Of a stretch of DNA of 64,000 nucleotides, positions 51,896 through 61,050 are shown piece after piece (position 1 is the first letter of the stretch; every line of letters starts with the position of its first letter). Origin of the DNA: Acidobacteriota bacterium (lineage in GTDB: Bacteria > Acidobacteriota > Terriglobia > Terriglobales > Acidobacteriaceae); the NCBI GenBank assembly GCA_013289795.1, contig JABCZH010000007.1:186001-250000 (forward strand), read 5' to 3'. A model generated the notes under the pieces. The model was not told where the DNA came from. It worked only from the letters and a program-made list of their open reading frames with translations, and ran no database searches. Both the position numbers and the translations under genes were made by a program.

Positions 51896-52014
51896 TTAGC
51901 TGTTAGCTCTTGGCTTTTGGCACAGGCTCTTGAAGCCAGACCGATGCCGGAGTGCACACGGCTTGGAAGAGCAGAGGCCTCAAGTCAAGAGCTAACAGCC
52001 AAGAGCCAAAAGCC
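51896..52014. repeat. Inverted arrays of GGCTTTTGG / GCTAACAGCC-type units between cinA and thpR
   Basis: The gap holds TTAGCTGTTAGCTCTTGGC with TTTTGGC (51896-51921), then after a spacer GAGCTAACAGCCAAGAGCC with AAAAGCC at 51989-52014, which reads as nearly the reverse complement with the units permuted. Units are 7-8 bases. It is the same style as the ribD-ribE gap and fills the whole gap between cinA and thpR. Confidence 0.75.
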
Positions 52015-53259
52015 TCATTTCAACTTTCTCCTAACCATATCCAGCGCCTGTTGACTGGCAAACCAGCGGATGCGCTTACGGTCGCCGGCGAACTTGCGCT
52101 CAACGACCTCAGTCCCGCTATCGCTTGCCAGAGCATGAAACACCAGTCCTACCGGCTTTTCTGCGGTCCCCCCATTCGGCCCAGCCACGCCGGTGACTGC
52201 CAGACCAAGCGTCGCGTCGCAGCGGGTGCGAATTCCTTCCGCCAGCGCCGCCGCCACCTTTGAGCTTACAGCGCCCTCTTTTTGGATCAGCCTCGCCGGC
52301 ACGCCCGCCAATTCTGTCTTCATCTCATTCGAGTAAACTACCGCCCCGCCCAGAAAATAACGCGAACTGCCGCTCACCGAACTGATGCGCTCGCCGATCA
52401 ACCCTCCGGTACAGGATTCTGCCACCGCCAGCGTCGCACTGCGCATCTGCAAGTAGTACCCGACGATCTGCTCCATCGAATCGCCGTTGTCCGAAAACAC
52501 GAAATCGCCGATTTCTGCCTCGATCAACTCCACCAATTCATCCACGCGTTCCTGCGCGGCATCGAGCGTGGCCGCGCGTGTCTTCAGGTGCAATTGAATT
52601 TCTCCCGCGCCAGCCAGAATCGTAGTCTGCACATCAGTGAAAGTCTTGTATATCGGTGCCACTCGCGCATCGCATTGCGACTCGCCCATGCCCGTGATCT
52701 TGAGTTCCCGCGTGACAATAAATTGCGCCGGCACCTTCGCCCGCAAGCGCGGGATGCATTGCTCCTCAAACAGCGCCTTCAACTCGTGCGGAGGGCCGGG
52801 CAAAAGCATCGTGATCTTCGCGTGCCCGTCATACTTGCCGCTGATCCACATACCCGGAGCGGACCCGTTTGCGTTCGGAAGGGAGGTCGCTCCAACGATG
52901 ACGTCCGCCTGCTTCAGATTGTTAGGGGCCATCTTCCAGCCATGTGCCGCGAAGCGTTCTTCGAGCCAGGTGACAATCGCCGGATCACGACGCAGCGGCA
53001 ATCCCAACGCCGCCGCGACCGCTTCCCGCGTCAGATCATCCTCCGTCGGCCCCAACCCACCCATGAAGATGATCACATCGGCACGCGAAAACGCCACCGT
53101 GGCCACCTGTGTGAGATTCTCCAGGCTATCGCCCACAACTGTCTTGAAACTCACTTCCACTCCCATCTGATTGAGCTTGTCGGTCAGGTAGAGCGAGTTG
53201 GTGTCCTGGCGGTAGGGCGTCAGCAGTTCCGAGCCAATGGCAATGATCTCGGCATTCAT
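52015..53259 (-). CDS. cinA: Competence/damage-inducible protein CinA (NMN deamidase-type)
   Basis: The 414-residue protein joins an N-terminal MoCF-like (COG1058) domain, with IIAIGSELLTPYRQDTNS and IIFMGGLGPTEDDLTREAVA, to a C-terminal domain with AESCTGGLIGERISSVSGSS and LAVTGVAGPNGGT, the usual two-part CinA. It may deamidate nicotinamide mononucleotide or hydrolyse ADP-ribose. The ATG at 53259 is the normal N-terminus MNAEIIAIGSELL; a longer frame to 53505 crosses a repeat and the NHL gene's end. recA is not adjacent. Confidence 0.96.
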   Translation of the reverse strand: MNAEIIAIGSELLTPYRQDTNSLYLTDKLNQMGVEVSFKTVVGDSLENLTQVATVAFSRADVIIFMGGLGPTEDDLTREAVAAALGLPLRRDPAIVTWLEERFAAHGWKMAPNNLKQADVIVGATSLPNANGSAPGMWISGKYDGHAKITMLLPGPPHELKALFEEQCIPRLRAKVPAQFIVTRELKITGMGESQCDARVAPIYKTFTDVQTTILAGAGEIQLHLKTRAATLDAAQERVDELVELIEAEIGDFVFSDNGDSMEQIVGYYLQMRSATLAVAESCTGGLIGERISSVSGSSRYFLGGAVVYSNEMKTELAGVPARLIQKEGAVSSKVAAALAEGIRTRCDATLGLAVTGVAGPNGGTAEKPVGLVFHALASDSGTEVVERKFAGDRKRIRWFASQQALDMVRRKLK

Positions 53260-53329
53260 CCTCAAAAGTGTAAATGAAAACCGGCTAGAGCCTAGCGGAC
53301 TTGAAGACTCGGCGGGGAGCGGATGGTTT

Positions 53330-53362
53330 GGCTGAAGGCTGACGGCTGAAAGCTGATAGCTG
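53330..53362. repeat. Short-period repeat GGCTGAA/GGCTGAC between the NHL gene and cinA
   Basis: Four to five units of a 7-8 base motif follow each other, reading GGCTGAAGGCTGACGGCTGA and then AAGCTGATAGCTG. The unit is the same GCTGA-type as in the ribD-ribE gap, so one family is likely. Confidence 0.75.
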
Positions 53363-53365
53363 CCG

Positions 53366-54421
53366 CTACTCCACCAGCGGCAGCCCCTCAATATTCCACG
53401 CAAGATGATGCGCGGCATCCGTAGTCGTAAGCACGGCCGAGCGGCCGGGAGCAAACGCCAAGCCGACCAACCCAGCACCCGCAACCTCGAGCGAAGCTTG
53501 ACCATCGGGTGTGATCTTGACGATCCCGCGCTTGCCCGAAAGCGATGCGGCCACGTACAGATTGCCCTCTACATCGAAAGCCAAACCCTGCGGCCGTCCC
53601 AAACCCCGGAAGAAATTGGTGACATTGCCCTGCATGTCGATCCGGTACACACAGTCGAAGCTGGAAGTCGTCGGACCGGTTACGAACAAATCGCCTCGCG
53701 GACTGAACGCCAGGTGATATGCGGAAACGCTGGGCTCGAGCGTGGCAAACACAAATATCTGCCGGTCCGGCGCGATCTTGAAAATGGTTCCGCTGCGGTC
53801 TCCCACGTAGAGGTTGCCGGCTCGATCAAAAGCAATGCCAGTCGCCACTCCCATGCCTTCCGCATAGGAGGACATCGTCCCGTTGGGAGCAATCCGGTAC
53901 ACGGTTCCGTCGTAACGCGACGAAACGTACATCTGGCCAGCCTTGTCGAAAGCGATCGCCGTGGCATTCATCAAGTCCGCCACAAACGGCTTTACGTTAT
54001 AGTTGGTATCGATCTTGAACAGTGCCACTTTCACTTTCTGCCCGCGGCTCCCCGAAAAACTCACATAAATATTGCCCTCGGCGTCGAGCGCGGGATTGGT
54101 CACCGGATGCAGGCCCTCGGCAATCGTCACTGCCACTTTGATCTGATGGGCGTTGCTGGAGTGGCCGTTGGTGGAAACCACGATAGGCCCCGATGATGCG
54201 CCGTGCGGCACCTTCGCCACCACAAAATCGTCGGAGCTGATGACCACCGCGCCTTCGACTTCGCCAAAGCGAACCCGCGGACGCCGCAGCTCATGGGGAG
54301 ACAAATCGCTTCCGCTGATCCGCACTTCGCCGCCCGCCAGGGCAGCGCCTGGCTGCACCGCCTGGATGTGCGGTTTACCGTTTACGCTCTTCTTCCCCAG
54401 CAACCGGTCAGAGATTCCCAT
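53366..54421 (-). CDS. NHL-type beta-propeller protein with N-terminal IPT/TIG domain
   Basis: The 351-residue protein has an IPT/TIG-like domain at residues 18-95 (QPGAALAGGEVRISGSDLSP and FVVAKVPHGASSGPIVVSTNG), followed by five to six NHL-like repeats such as GIAFDRAGNLYVGDRSGTIFKIAP and GLAFDVEGNLYVAASLSG. No signal peptide or membrane anchor is visible, so its location is uncertain. It may sense or scaffold another protein. It lies 24 bases downstream of the pgpA stop, on the same strand. Confidence 0.85.
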   Translation of the reverse strand: MGISDRLLGKKSVNGKPHIQAVQPGAALAGGEVRISGSDLSPHELRRPRVRFGEVEGAVVISSDDFVVAKVPHGASSGPIVVSTNGHSSNAHQIKVAVTIAEGLHPVTNPALDAEGNIYVSFSGSRGQKVKVALFKIDTNYNVKPFVADLMNATAIAFDKAGQMYVSSRYDGTVYRIAPNGTMSSYAEGMGVATGIAFDRAGNLYVGDRSGTIFKIAPDRQIFVFATLEPSVSAYHLAFSPRGDLFVTGPTTSSFDCVYRIDMQGNVTNFFRGLGRPQGLAFDVEGNLYVAASLSGKRGIVKITPDGQASLEVAGAGLVGLAFAPGRSAVLTTTDAAHHLAWNIEGLPLVE

Positions 54422-54445
54422 GGACTTCCAATTTCTCCGCGTCCT

Positions 54446-54928
54446 TTACCTCGGCAGTATGCCGAAGTGCAGCACTACCTGCATCACCACCAACGCATAC
54501 AGTCCTGCGCCTACGTCATCTATTACGATGCCAAAGCCTTCGGGAAGATGCTCAAGTTGACGCACCGGGGGAGGTTTTACAATATCGAAGCCTCGGAAGA
54601 GTATAAATCCCAGCAACAGAGATTTCCACGCGACCGGCACCGCAATCAGTGCAATAAGCTGGCCTGCGACTTCGTCAATCACTACAAACTGCGGATCTTT
54701 TAATCCGCTGGCGCGGCAGACCTGTGTCGCCGCCGGAATGCCGACCACCACCGCCAGCGTTGCCAGCCCGATCGCAGCGAAAGGCTGCCATCCTGGGGCG
54801 ATCCCACGGGCGACCAGCCACCACAAAACCAGCGTTGCCGCCGATCCCCAGGTTCCCGGCCCAGGCCGCAGCAGCCCTACGCCGAAGAACGTCGCCACCA
54901 GCGTGGCCCAGCGCGGCGCCCGCGTCAC
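54446..54928 (-). CDS. pgpA: Phosphatidylglycerophosphatase A
   Basis: PgpA removes the terminal phosphate of phosphatidylglycerol phosphate. The 160-residue protein has the family motifs FGVGLLRPGPGTWGS, VIDEVAGQ and FRGFDIVKPPPVRQLE, with IDDVGAGL near the C-terminus, and several membrane helices. The start is a GTG at 54928; the frame continues to a GTG at 54976 but that part is Arg-rich, formed from a palindromic repeat, and is unlikely to be protein. It sits next to yacG. Confidence 0.93.
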   Translation of the reverse strand: MTRAPRWATLVATFFGVGLLRPGPGTWGSAATLVLWWLVARGIAPGWQPFAAIGLATLAVVVGIPAATQVCRASGLKDPQFVVIDEVAGQLIALIAVPVAWKSLLLGFILFRGFDIVKPPPVRQLEHLPEGFGIVIDDVGAGLYALVVMQVVLHFGILPR

Positions 54929-54954
54929 GTAGCGCCGCCGTCCGCGGCGCCTGT

Positions 54955-54976
54955 CGTAGGGGCATCTTGCCCCCAC
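54955..54976. repeat. Palindromic element with GGGGCA-TGCCCC core between yacG and pgpA
   Basis: A six-base perfect stem GGGGCA (54959-54964) and TGCCCC (54968-54973) encloses a three-base loop, and flanking GT/AC bases extend the pairing imperfectly to about nine bases. Elements of the type GGGGGCAAGATGCCCC are, as I recall, common dispersed repeats in acidobacteria. Its presence shows that the long N-terminal extension of pgpA is not coding. Confidence 0.5.
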
Positions 54977-54979
54977 ACG

Positions 54980-55162
54980 TCACGATTTCTCATCGACATC
55001 ATCATCTGTATCCGTCACCGGCGACGATATCACGTACTTCCCACTCGCCCATTTCCCCAGATCAATCAGGCGGCAGCGCTCGCTGCAAAAAGGGAAGTCA
55101 GCATCTTTACTGGTCACCGGCTTCTTACAGGTAGGACAACTCAGCTTGAGCGCGCGGGCCAT
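54980..55162 (-). CDS. yacG: DNA gyrase inhibitor YacG (zinc ribbon)
   Basis: The 60-residue zinc-ribbon protein has four Cys at residues 9, 12, 26 and 30 (CPTC and CSERC) and the [13 protein letters not shown] stretch of the family, which in E. coli binds gyrase. An acidic C-terminal tail follows. It lies five bases after the end of rimO on the same strand, with pgpA downstream. Confidence 0.93.
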   Translation of the reverse strand: MARALKLSCPTCKKPVTSKDADFPFCSERCRLIDLGKWASGKYVISSPVTDTDDDVDEKS

Positions 55163-55167
55163 AGACT

Positions 55168-56658
55168 CTACACAATCTTCGCTACCAGGTCGTAATCGTG
55201 CGCCTCGGTAATCTGGCAGCGGTAGAACTCGCCTTCTTTCGGTTCGAGCCCGTCGCGCACGTCATTCACGAACACCTTGCCGTCGATCTCCGGGGCATGC
55301 ATCGCCGTCCGGCCTTCGAGCAGCAGGTCACTTTCGTCGGACATGCCCCCGAGCAGCAGGTCAAACTCCTTGCCGACCAAAGCCTTCTTGCTCTTCTTGC
55401 TGATGCGCTTCTGAATCTGCATCAGATACTTCCGCCGACGCTCGATCTCGCGTGAAGGCAGCTTGTCGTCGATCCCGAAAGCGCCTGCACCCTCTTGATC
55501 CGAGTAGCCAAACACGCCCATCCAATCGACCTTGGCCTCACGGACGAATTCACACAGCTCTTCAAATTCCTTTTCAGTCTCCCCCGGAAAGCCGACTATG
55601 AAAGATGTTCTTAAAGTAACCTCGGGAATCGTGCGCCGCATCTTCTCAATCGACCGCAGGAACACCTCGGCTCCGCCGCCTCGCTTCATGCGCTTCAAAA
55701 CCGTTGCCGACGCATGTTGCAGTGGCACATCCATGTACGAGCAAATCTTGTCATGACCGGCAATCGTCTCAAGCAATCGGCCCGTAATCTTGTTAGGATA
55801 CGCATACAGAAACCGCACCCAGCGCAGGTCTTCAATGGTGGCTAGTTTCTCCAGCAATAGCGCCAGACCGTCTTTCAGGCCGAAATCTTCTCCATAGCAG
55901 GTCGTGTCCTGGCCAATCAGCGTAACCTCGCGCACCCCCCCGCGCGCCAGACGCTCAACTTCCGCCACAACCGATTCAAACCGCCGCGAGCGAAACTTCC
56001 CTCGTAGCTGGGGAATAATGCAAAAGCTGCACGGATGATCGCAGCCCTCGGCAATCTTCACATACGCGGTGTACTTTGGCGTGGCCAGCACACGAGGCGT
56101 GGCTTCGTCATAGAGATAATTGGGAAGATCGGCAATCGCGCCATCCCACGACTCGCGCGAGAACCGGCCTTGGGCAGCCCGTGCATCGCCTTCCGGGCGC
56201 GTAGTTAGGATTGTGAAAGGAGAATTAGGCGTCGGCTGAGGCGCGATTCCAGCAGCCGCCAGAATGTTTCCCAGCTCTCCGGTGCCGACCACCGCGTCAA
56301 CTTCCGGAATGTTCTTCTGAATGTCGCCGCGAAAACGCTCCACCAGGCAACCCGCAACGATCAACTTGCGCGCCCGGCCATCGTTCTTGTGCCGCGCCAT
56401 TTCCAGGATCGCATTCACCGATTCCTGCTGCGCGCTCTCGATAAACGAGCAAGTATTCACCACAATGACGTCGGCATCCTCGGCGCGGGCAATCAACTGC
56501 GCCCCGGCCTGCGCCAGCATGCCCATCATGACTTCGCTATCGACCAGGTTCTTGGGGCATCCCAGGCTGACAAAGCCGACTTTAGGCGGCCCAGCGGCCG
56601 CTTTTTCAGTAATTTCGGCTTCGTTATCGATCTCTACAGTGGGGTTCGGAGACGGCAT
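55168..56658 (-). CDS. rimO: Ribosomal protein S12 methylthiotransferase RimO
   Basis: RimO adds a methylthio group to an Asp of ribosomal protein S12. The 496-residue enzyme has the N-terminal UPF0004 domain ([29 protein letters not shown]), the radical-SAM cluster CxxxCxxC in [14 protein letters not shown], and a C-terminal TRAM domain. The ATG at 56658 gives an N-terminal tail of about 25 residues before the domain. A longer frame to 56829 has no support. It lies next to yacG and a transglutaminase gene. Confidence 0.96.
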   Translation of the reverse strand: MPSPNPTVEIDNEAEITEKAAAGPPKVGFVSLGCPKNLVDSEVMMGMLAQAGAQLIARAEDADVIVVNTCSFIESAQQESVNAILEMARHKNDGRARKLIVAGCLVERFRGDIQKNIPEVDAVVGTGELGNILAAAGIAPQPTPNSPFTILTTRPEGDARAAQGRFSRESWDGAIADLPNYLYDEATPRVLATPKYTAYVKIAEGCDHPCSFCIIPQLRGKFRSRRFESVVAEVERLARGGVREVTLIGQDTTCYGEDFGLKDGLALLLEKLATIEDLRWVRFLYAYPNKITGRLLETIAGHDKICSYMDVPLQHASATVLKRMKRGGGAEVFLRSIEKMRRTIPEVTLRTSFIVGFPGETEKEFEELCEFVREAKVDWMGVFGYSDQEGAGAFGIDDKLPSREIERRRKYLMQIQKRISKKSKKALVGKEFDLLLGGMSDESDLLLEGRTAMHAPEIDGKVFVNDVRDGLEPKEGEFYRCQITEAHDYDLVAKIV

Positions 56659-56698
56659 CAATCTAGCTATTTTAGCAGCTCGCGAGGCCCATCCGGCC

Positions 56699-58852
56699 TT
56701 ACCGCTTGCTCGCCTCCGCCACTTCCTCATAATCCTCCGGCAGCCGCGCCGCGTCCTCCGCCGAATCCCCAAACCGTGCCCGCTCATAATGCTCGGCAAA
56801 TCTCGCCAATGGCTCGCGCACGCGACCATCTTTCAACCCAGCCACAAATTCCGCCGGAGTCTGCGCCGGCAGCTTCTGCCAGCCGCGCTTCGCTAGCATG
56901 CGCAAGACGCGCTCATACCAGATCGTCGCCGCCACCCGCGGAGATCGCTCCGGCCGCGCCGCTACTCGCCGTCGGCGAATCTCCCGCCACAGCCGGGCCG
57001 AATACGCGCCCAGAACCAGCAACACTGCCACGCCCAGCGCCACTCCGCCCCAACGCCACGGAGCATTCGACACTGCGTTTCCCGTTCGTCGCGCGGCCTC
57101 CAGCCATGCGTCGTATTGCATCCGTCCCCACTGCCGCGCTCGTCGAATCCATTCCGTGCCGCCCTGCGCCGCACGATGTCCCAGGATGTACTGATGGCTC
57201 ACGTCATAACTGACCACCCACTCTCGCCAGAACGAGGCCATCGCGTCCGCATACAAAGCCCATCGGTTCCATCCGGTCCGAACCTCGGCGGGCGCCGCCG
57301 GTGTGGGATCAAAACTGATCCAGCCATATCCCGGGAAATATGCTTCCACCCACGAATGCGCATTGCTGGCCCGCACCAGATATTGCGAGGTCACGTCATT
57401 GAACTCGCCCGTGCGGAATCCGTTGACCACTCGCGAGGGAATCTTCAAAGTTCGGAGCATCACTGCCATGGCAGACGCGAAATATTCGCAATGGCCCTGC
57501 TTGCGCTCGAACAGGAAATAAGCCAGCGGATCGCGATGCGCCGATCGTCCCAGTTGCAGTGTGTATCCAAAATGCGTCCGCAAGTAGCGTTCCAGTGCCA
57601 CAGCCTTGTCGTAATTGTTGCGCTCGGCAACCGTGATCTGCGCCGCCAGCGGCGCAACGCGCGAATCCAGCCGCGGCAGTTGCAAATAATTCAGCAGTAC
57701 GGCCGGCGGATAATCCTGCCCAGCCGCACGAAGCTCGGTCGCCCCAGGCTGGGCGACGCTTGATTCCGCATCATAAGTGCCCACCGGACGGTCGAAGTCG
57801 CTGTCAAAAACCGCCCCTGCCTCATCCCGCGACACCAGCCGATAGTTGCCCCCCAGATTGAGCGCTTCCGGCGCTAGAAAGAAAACATTGTTGGCAATCG
57901 GCTCCATCAGCACACGGTACTGAATGCGATGGCCAGCTCGCGCTCCATTCTCTGACGAAAGCAGAAAGCGCCCGCTCGGCGATCGCGCGACCATGCGATG
58001 CTCATAAGGATTCGACCAGGTAGTGCCATCGAACAAGCTCAGCGCCACTCCTCGCCACTTCAGGTCGAAAGCTCCATGCGAGTCGCCATCGATCTGTATG
58101 TGCATCACCAGCGCACCGGATTGCTGGATCTCGCCGATGCGTCCCAGTTGCACCCGATCACTGAATCCGGTGGCAATCTCGCCTGTAGGCGTGTATGCGC
58201 TCAGATATCCGCTCGAAACTCGTGGCAGCACAAAGAAAATGACCGCCGCACCCAGCGCAATCAACAACACAAGTGCCGGCGTGACTTTGGCTAACGAAAC
58301 TCTCATTTGCCGTGAAGCCGACGCATCGTCCGTGGCCGACTGAAACGCAGCGCTGGCCGACGCCCGCCGCATCTCCATCAGGATGAATGTCACCACCGCA
58401 GTCAACATGAATCCGACGAACGCCAGCAAAAACGTCGAGTCAACGGTCAACACTGCCGCGGCCAGCACCATCAGGAAGGCGATCACTGCCAGGAAGTAGT
58501 GATCACGATCGCGGCGTGCCGAGAACAGCCGCATCACCAGGGCAAAGAGAACCAGATGTACGGCCGAACTGACGAACGCCCGCGAGATTACGAGATAATC
58601 TGCGAGGTAAAACGCAACGTAAACCAGCGTCAGGATGGTGGTCCAGCGCTCCGGAATGAGGAGCGTACGCCGCGTCACCAAGCAATACCCACGGAAGAGA
58701 ATGGCGCCGCCGGCCAAAACCATCGCCGACAGATCCAGCCCGCCGGTGGATGCCAGCGTTGCAAACCCCATCAGCACCAGCAAATAGAGCGCGATCTCAA
58801 AGTAGCGCTCGATCGCCAACTGCAAAGGCTGCGGATTGTCAGCTGTGACCAT
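56699..58852 (-). CDS. TgpA-like membrane transglutaminase (DUF3488 and DUF4129)
   Basis: The 717-residue protein begins with six to seven membrane helices (DUF3488), then a periplasmic transglutaminase domain with KQGHCEYFASAMAVMLR (catalytic Cys), NAHSWVEAYFPGYGWISFDPTP (His and Asp), and a further helix followed by a C-terminal DUF4129-type tail. TgpA proteins are membrane-bound transglutaminases of unsettled substrate. The 40-base gap to rimO is short, so co-transcription with rimO-yacG-pgpA on the same strand is likely. Confidence 0.92.
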   Translation of the reverse strand: MVTADNPQPLQLAIERYFEIALYLLVLMGFATLASTGGLDLSAMVLAGGAILFRGYCLVTRRTLLIPERWTTILTLVYVAFYLADYLVISRAFVSSAVHLVLFALVMRLFSARRDRDHYFLAVIAFLMVLAAAVLTVDSTFLLAFVGFMLTAVVTFILMEMRRASASAAFQSATDDASASRQMRVSLAKVTPALVLLIALGAAVIFFVLPRVSSGYLSAYTPTGEIATGFSDRVQLGRIGEIQQSGALVMHIQIDGDSHGAFDLKWRGVALSLFDGTTWSNPYEHRMVARSPSGRFLLSSENGARAGHRIQYRVLMEPIANNVFFLAPEALNLGGNYRLVSRDEAGAVFDSDFDRPVGTYDAESSVAQPGATELRAAGQDYPPAVLLNYLQLPRLDSRVAPLAAQITVAERNNYDKAVALERYLRTHFGYTLQLGRSAHRDPLAYFLFERKQGHCEYFASAMAVMLRTLKIPSRVVNGFRTGEFNDVTSQYLVRASNAHSWVEAYFPGYGWISFDPTPAAPAEVRTGWNRWALYADAMASFWREWVVSYDVSHQYILGHRAAQGGTEWIRRARQWGRMQYDAWLEAARRTGNAVSNAPWRWGGVALGVAVLLVLGAYSARLWREIRRRRVAARPERSPRVAATIWYERVLRMLAKRGWQKLPAQTPAEFVAGLKDGRVREPLARFAEHYERARFGDSAEDAARLPEDYEEVAEASKR

Positions 58853-58971
58853 CAGATTCTCCTATTGTTGGCGATTCGCGCACGGAAGGGAAGGGTACCC
58901 AGGTTTAGCAACGAGGTGCAGTGCGGGTCGCGGGCCCGCCACCAAGCGGCGGCTGCTAAACTCGCACAGGG

Positions 58972-59691
58972 GTGATTCAGTTGAGCAACCGTCCAAGACT
59001 CGTCATTACGGCACTCATGCTGGCCGTGATCGTCGTGCCGGCCTCTTTCGCCGCGTCAGACATTCAATCCAGAACCCTTCGCTGCGGCGACGCGCAATAT
59101 CAATACCTGCTCTTCTCGCCAGGTTCCAAGCAGCCGCTGCCGGCCCTCCTGCTGTTGCACGGGGCGGGCGATCATCCTCCAAACTTCATCGACGCATGGA
59201 AATCCCTTGCCGCGCAGAAGCATATCGTCCTGATTGCGCCCGAATTGCCCCGAACGCTGACATTCGAGTCTCTTGCCCCAGCGATGTTCAAGTGCGTGGT
59301 CGAAGACGCCAGGCAACAAGCGGCCATCGATCCTCGCCGCGTCTCTATTTTTGGCCATTCGATGGGCGGCTACCTGGCCTACGACGCAGCCACGCTCGAT
59401 TCGGAATACTTTGCCGCAGTCGCGGTCCACGCCATGGGGATTGCCGAGAAGTACGTGTCGATCATAGACAAAGCCAAACGAAAAACGCCGATTGCAATTT
59501 ACATTGGCGACCGCGATCAGTTGGTCCCGATTACCCGGGTTCAGCGGACGCGGGATCTGCTGCGCAAGGCAGGATTCCCAGTTCACTATGTCGAGCTTAG
59601 AGACCATGATCACAACTACTACGACGTCGCTGGCCAGATCAACGCCGATGCGTGGGAGTTTCTGAGCCATTACCGACTCCCGAATCCGTAA
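58972..59691 (+). CDS. Secreted alpha/beta-hydrolase
   Basis: The 239-residue product has a signal peptide (VITALMLAVIVVPASFA) and an alpha/beta-hydrolase core: LLLLHGAGDHPPNF with the oxyanion loop, IFGHSMGGYLAYDA with the nucleophile Ser in GHSMG, IYIGDRDQLVPI with the Asp and RDHDHNYYD with the catalytic His. It resembles feruloyl-esterase/depolymerase-type (LpqC-like) esterases. The natural substrate is unknown. It is followed by a repeat and the SRP RNA. Confidence 0.88.
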   Translation: MIQLSNRPRLVITALMLAVIVVPASFAASDIQSRTLRCGDAQYQYLLFSPGSKQPLPALLLLHGAGDHPPNFIDAWKSLAAQKHIVLIAPELPRTLTFESLAPAMFKCVVEDARQQAAIDPRRVSIFGHSMGGYLAYDAATLDSEYFAAVAVHAMGIAEKYVSIIDKAKRKTPIAIYIGDRDQLVPITRVQRTRDLLRKAGFPVHYVELRDHDHNYYDVAGQINADAWEFLSHYRLPNP

Positions 59692-59720
59692 GTAGGAAGT
59701 GCAATCGCGTCCGCAGGGCG

Positions 59721-59760
59721 TAGCCAAAGGCCAACAGCTAAAGGCTAAAAGCCAAAGCCG
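59721..59760. repeat. Short-period repeat of GCCAAAGGCC / GCTAAAGGCTAAAAGCC units
   Basis: Units TAGCCAAAGGCCAACAGC and TAAAGGCTAAAAGCC with CAAAGCCG follow each other in the gap between the hydrolase gene and the SRP RNA. They match the style of the array between cinA and thpR. Confidence 0.7.
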
Positions 59761-59789
59761 TCAGCTCGCCAATGTTAGAATCACATGTC

Positions 59790-59889
59790 GGGCATCGGTC
59801 CCACGCGACGTCTTCCCGCCAACCCCGCCAGGTCCGGAAGGAAGCAACGGTAACGGGCTCTTGCGTGTGCAGTGGGTCGCCGGTGCCTG
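59790..59889 (+). ncRNA. ffs: Bacterial signal recognition particle RNA (4.5S, small type)
   Basis: The apical SRP domain is recognised by the conserved CCAGGTCCGGAAGGAAGCA near 59828-59846, where GGAAGGAAGCA forms the asymmetric loop bound by Ffh. The 5-prime arm GGGCATCGGTCCCAC pairs with the 3-prime arm GTGGGTCGCCGGTGCC, closing a hairpin of about 100 nt. A T-rich run beginning at 59891 likely ends transcription. The exact ends are estimated from the stem. Confidence 0.93.
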
Positions 59890-60051
59890 ACTTTTCTTTT
59901 CTCTCTTCGTCAATAAAACTCCCAGTCACGCCTCGGTAGTGTCCGAATTTGGAGCAAATTAGGACACCACCCACGCCTCATCCCATTGGACACGGCTGGT
60001 GCGTGTGCTGCACAATAGCGGGTTTACATTCCAACTGGAGATTCCTTTCGA

Positions 60052-61050
60052 GTGAGTCAACTTCTGCGCGCCAAGATCAGCGCTCTGGGAACTTATGTCC
60101 CGCCCCGCGTGCTGACCAATGCTGATCTGGAGAAGATGGTCGACACCACCGACCAGTGGATTCTCGATCGCACCGGTATTCACGAACGCCACCTGGCTGA
60201 CAAAGGCGTTGCCAGCAGCGACCTGGGATTGGAAGCCGCCAAGAAGGTGCTTGCCCAGGCTGGCATCGGTCCCTCCGATCTGGACGCCATTATTGTCGCC
60301 ACCGTCACCCCCGACATGCTGTTTCCCTGCACCGCCTGCCTGGTGCAGGATAAGCTCGGCGCCAAAGATGTTTGGGGATTTGATATGAATGCGGCGTGCT
60401 CTTCGTTCCTGTACGCGCTGCAAGTGGGATCGAGGTTTGTGGTCTCGGGAGATCACAAGAAAGTTCTGATCATCGGGGTGGACATCATGTCCTCGATCAT
60501 CGACTACACCGACCGCGCCACCTGCGTAATCTTTGGTGACGGCGCTGGCGCCGTCCTGGTGGAACCGGCGACCGACGACTCTCTCGGCCTGATCGACTTT
60601 TTGCACGAAGTCGATGGCTCAGGTGGTTGTTCGCTGTTCATGCCCGCTGGAGGAAGCCTGAACCCTGCTACCCACGAGACGGTCGCGCACCGTATGCACT
60701 ACGTCCATCAGGACGGTCAGGCGGTTTTCAAGTTCGCAGTCCGCAAGATGGCGGAAGTTTGCGAGCGACTCTTGCAACGGAATGGCCTGACCGGCAAGGA
60801 CATCGACGTATTCATCCCTCACCAGGCCAATCGCCGCATCATCACTGCTACCGCCGATCGCCTGGGCATGCCCGCGGATCGGGTCATCATCAACATCGAC
60901 CGGTTCGGCAATACCACCTCGGCGACGTTACCGCTTGCGATGCAGACGGCACGCGAGGAAGGCAAACTGAAGAAAGGTGACATGGTTCTGCTGGCCGCGG
61001 TAGGCGCAGGGTTTACCGTAGGAGCTTCGCTACTGCGCTGGGCCTTCTAG
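60052..61050 (+). CDS. fabH: Beta-ketoacyl-ACP synthase III (FabH)
   Basis: FabH condenses acetyl-CoA with malonyl-ACP to start fatty acid synthesis. The 332-residue protein has the catalytic triad Cys116 (NAACSSFL), His257 (IPHQANRRI) and Asn287 (GNTTSATLP), the [16 protein letters not shown]-terminal motif and a C-terminal [13 protein letters not shown]. The length fits. The start is a GTG at 60052. acpP and fabD are not adjacent here. Confidence 0.96.
   Translation: MSQLLRAKISALGTYVPPRVLTNADLEKMVDTTDQWILDRTGIHERHLADKGVASSDLGLEAAKKVLAQAGIGPSDLDAIIVATVTPDMLFPCTACLVQDKLGAKDVWGFDMNAACSSFLYALQVGSRFVVSGDHKKVLIIGVDIMSSIIDYTDRATCVIFGDGAGAVLVEPATDDSLGLIDFLHEVDGSGGCSLFMPAGGSLNPATHETVAHRMHYVHQDGQAVFKFAVRKMAEVCERLLQRNGLTGKDIDVFIPHQANRRIITATADRLGMPADRVIINIDRFGNTTSATLPLAMQTAREEGKLKKGDMVLLAAVGAGFTVGASLLRWAF

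Larger units (their letters stand above)
59692..60051. other. Intergenic region holding a repeat and the SRP RNA
   Basis: Besides the repeat (59721-59760) and ffs (59790-59889), the region has a T-rich stretch after ffs and about 130 bases before fabH without a recognisable gene or clear promoter pair. Confidence 0.6.

Noticed and set aside
52282-53277. A 331-codon plus-strand open frame
   Set aside because: Antisense to cinA; no recognisable motif.
59790-59889. A tRNA or tmRNA gene
   Set aside because: The GGAAGGAAGCA loop and closing arms identify it as SRP RNA; there is no cloverleaf or CCA end.
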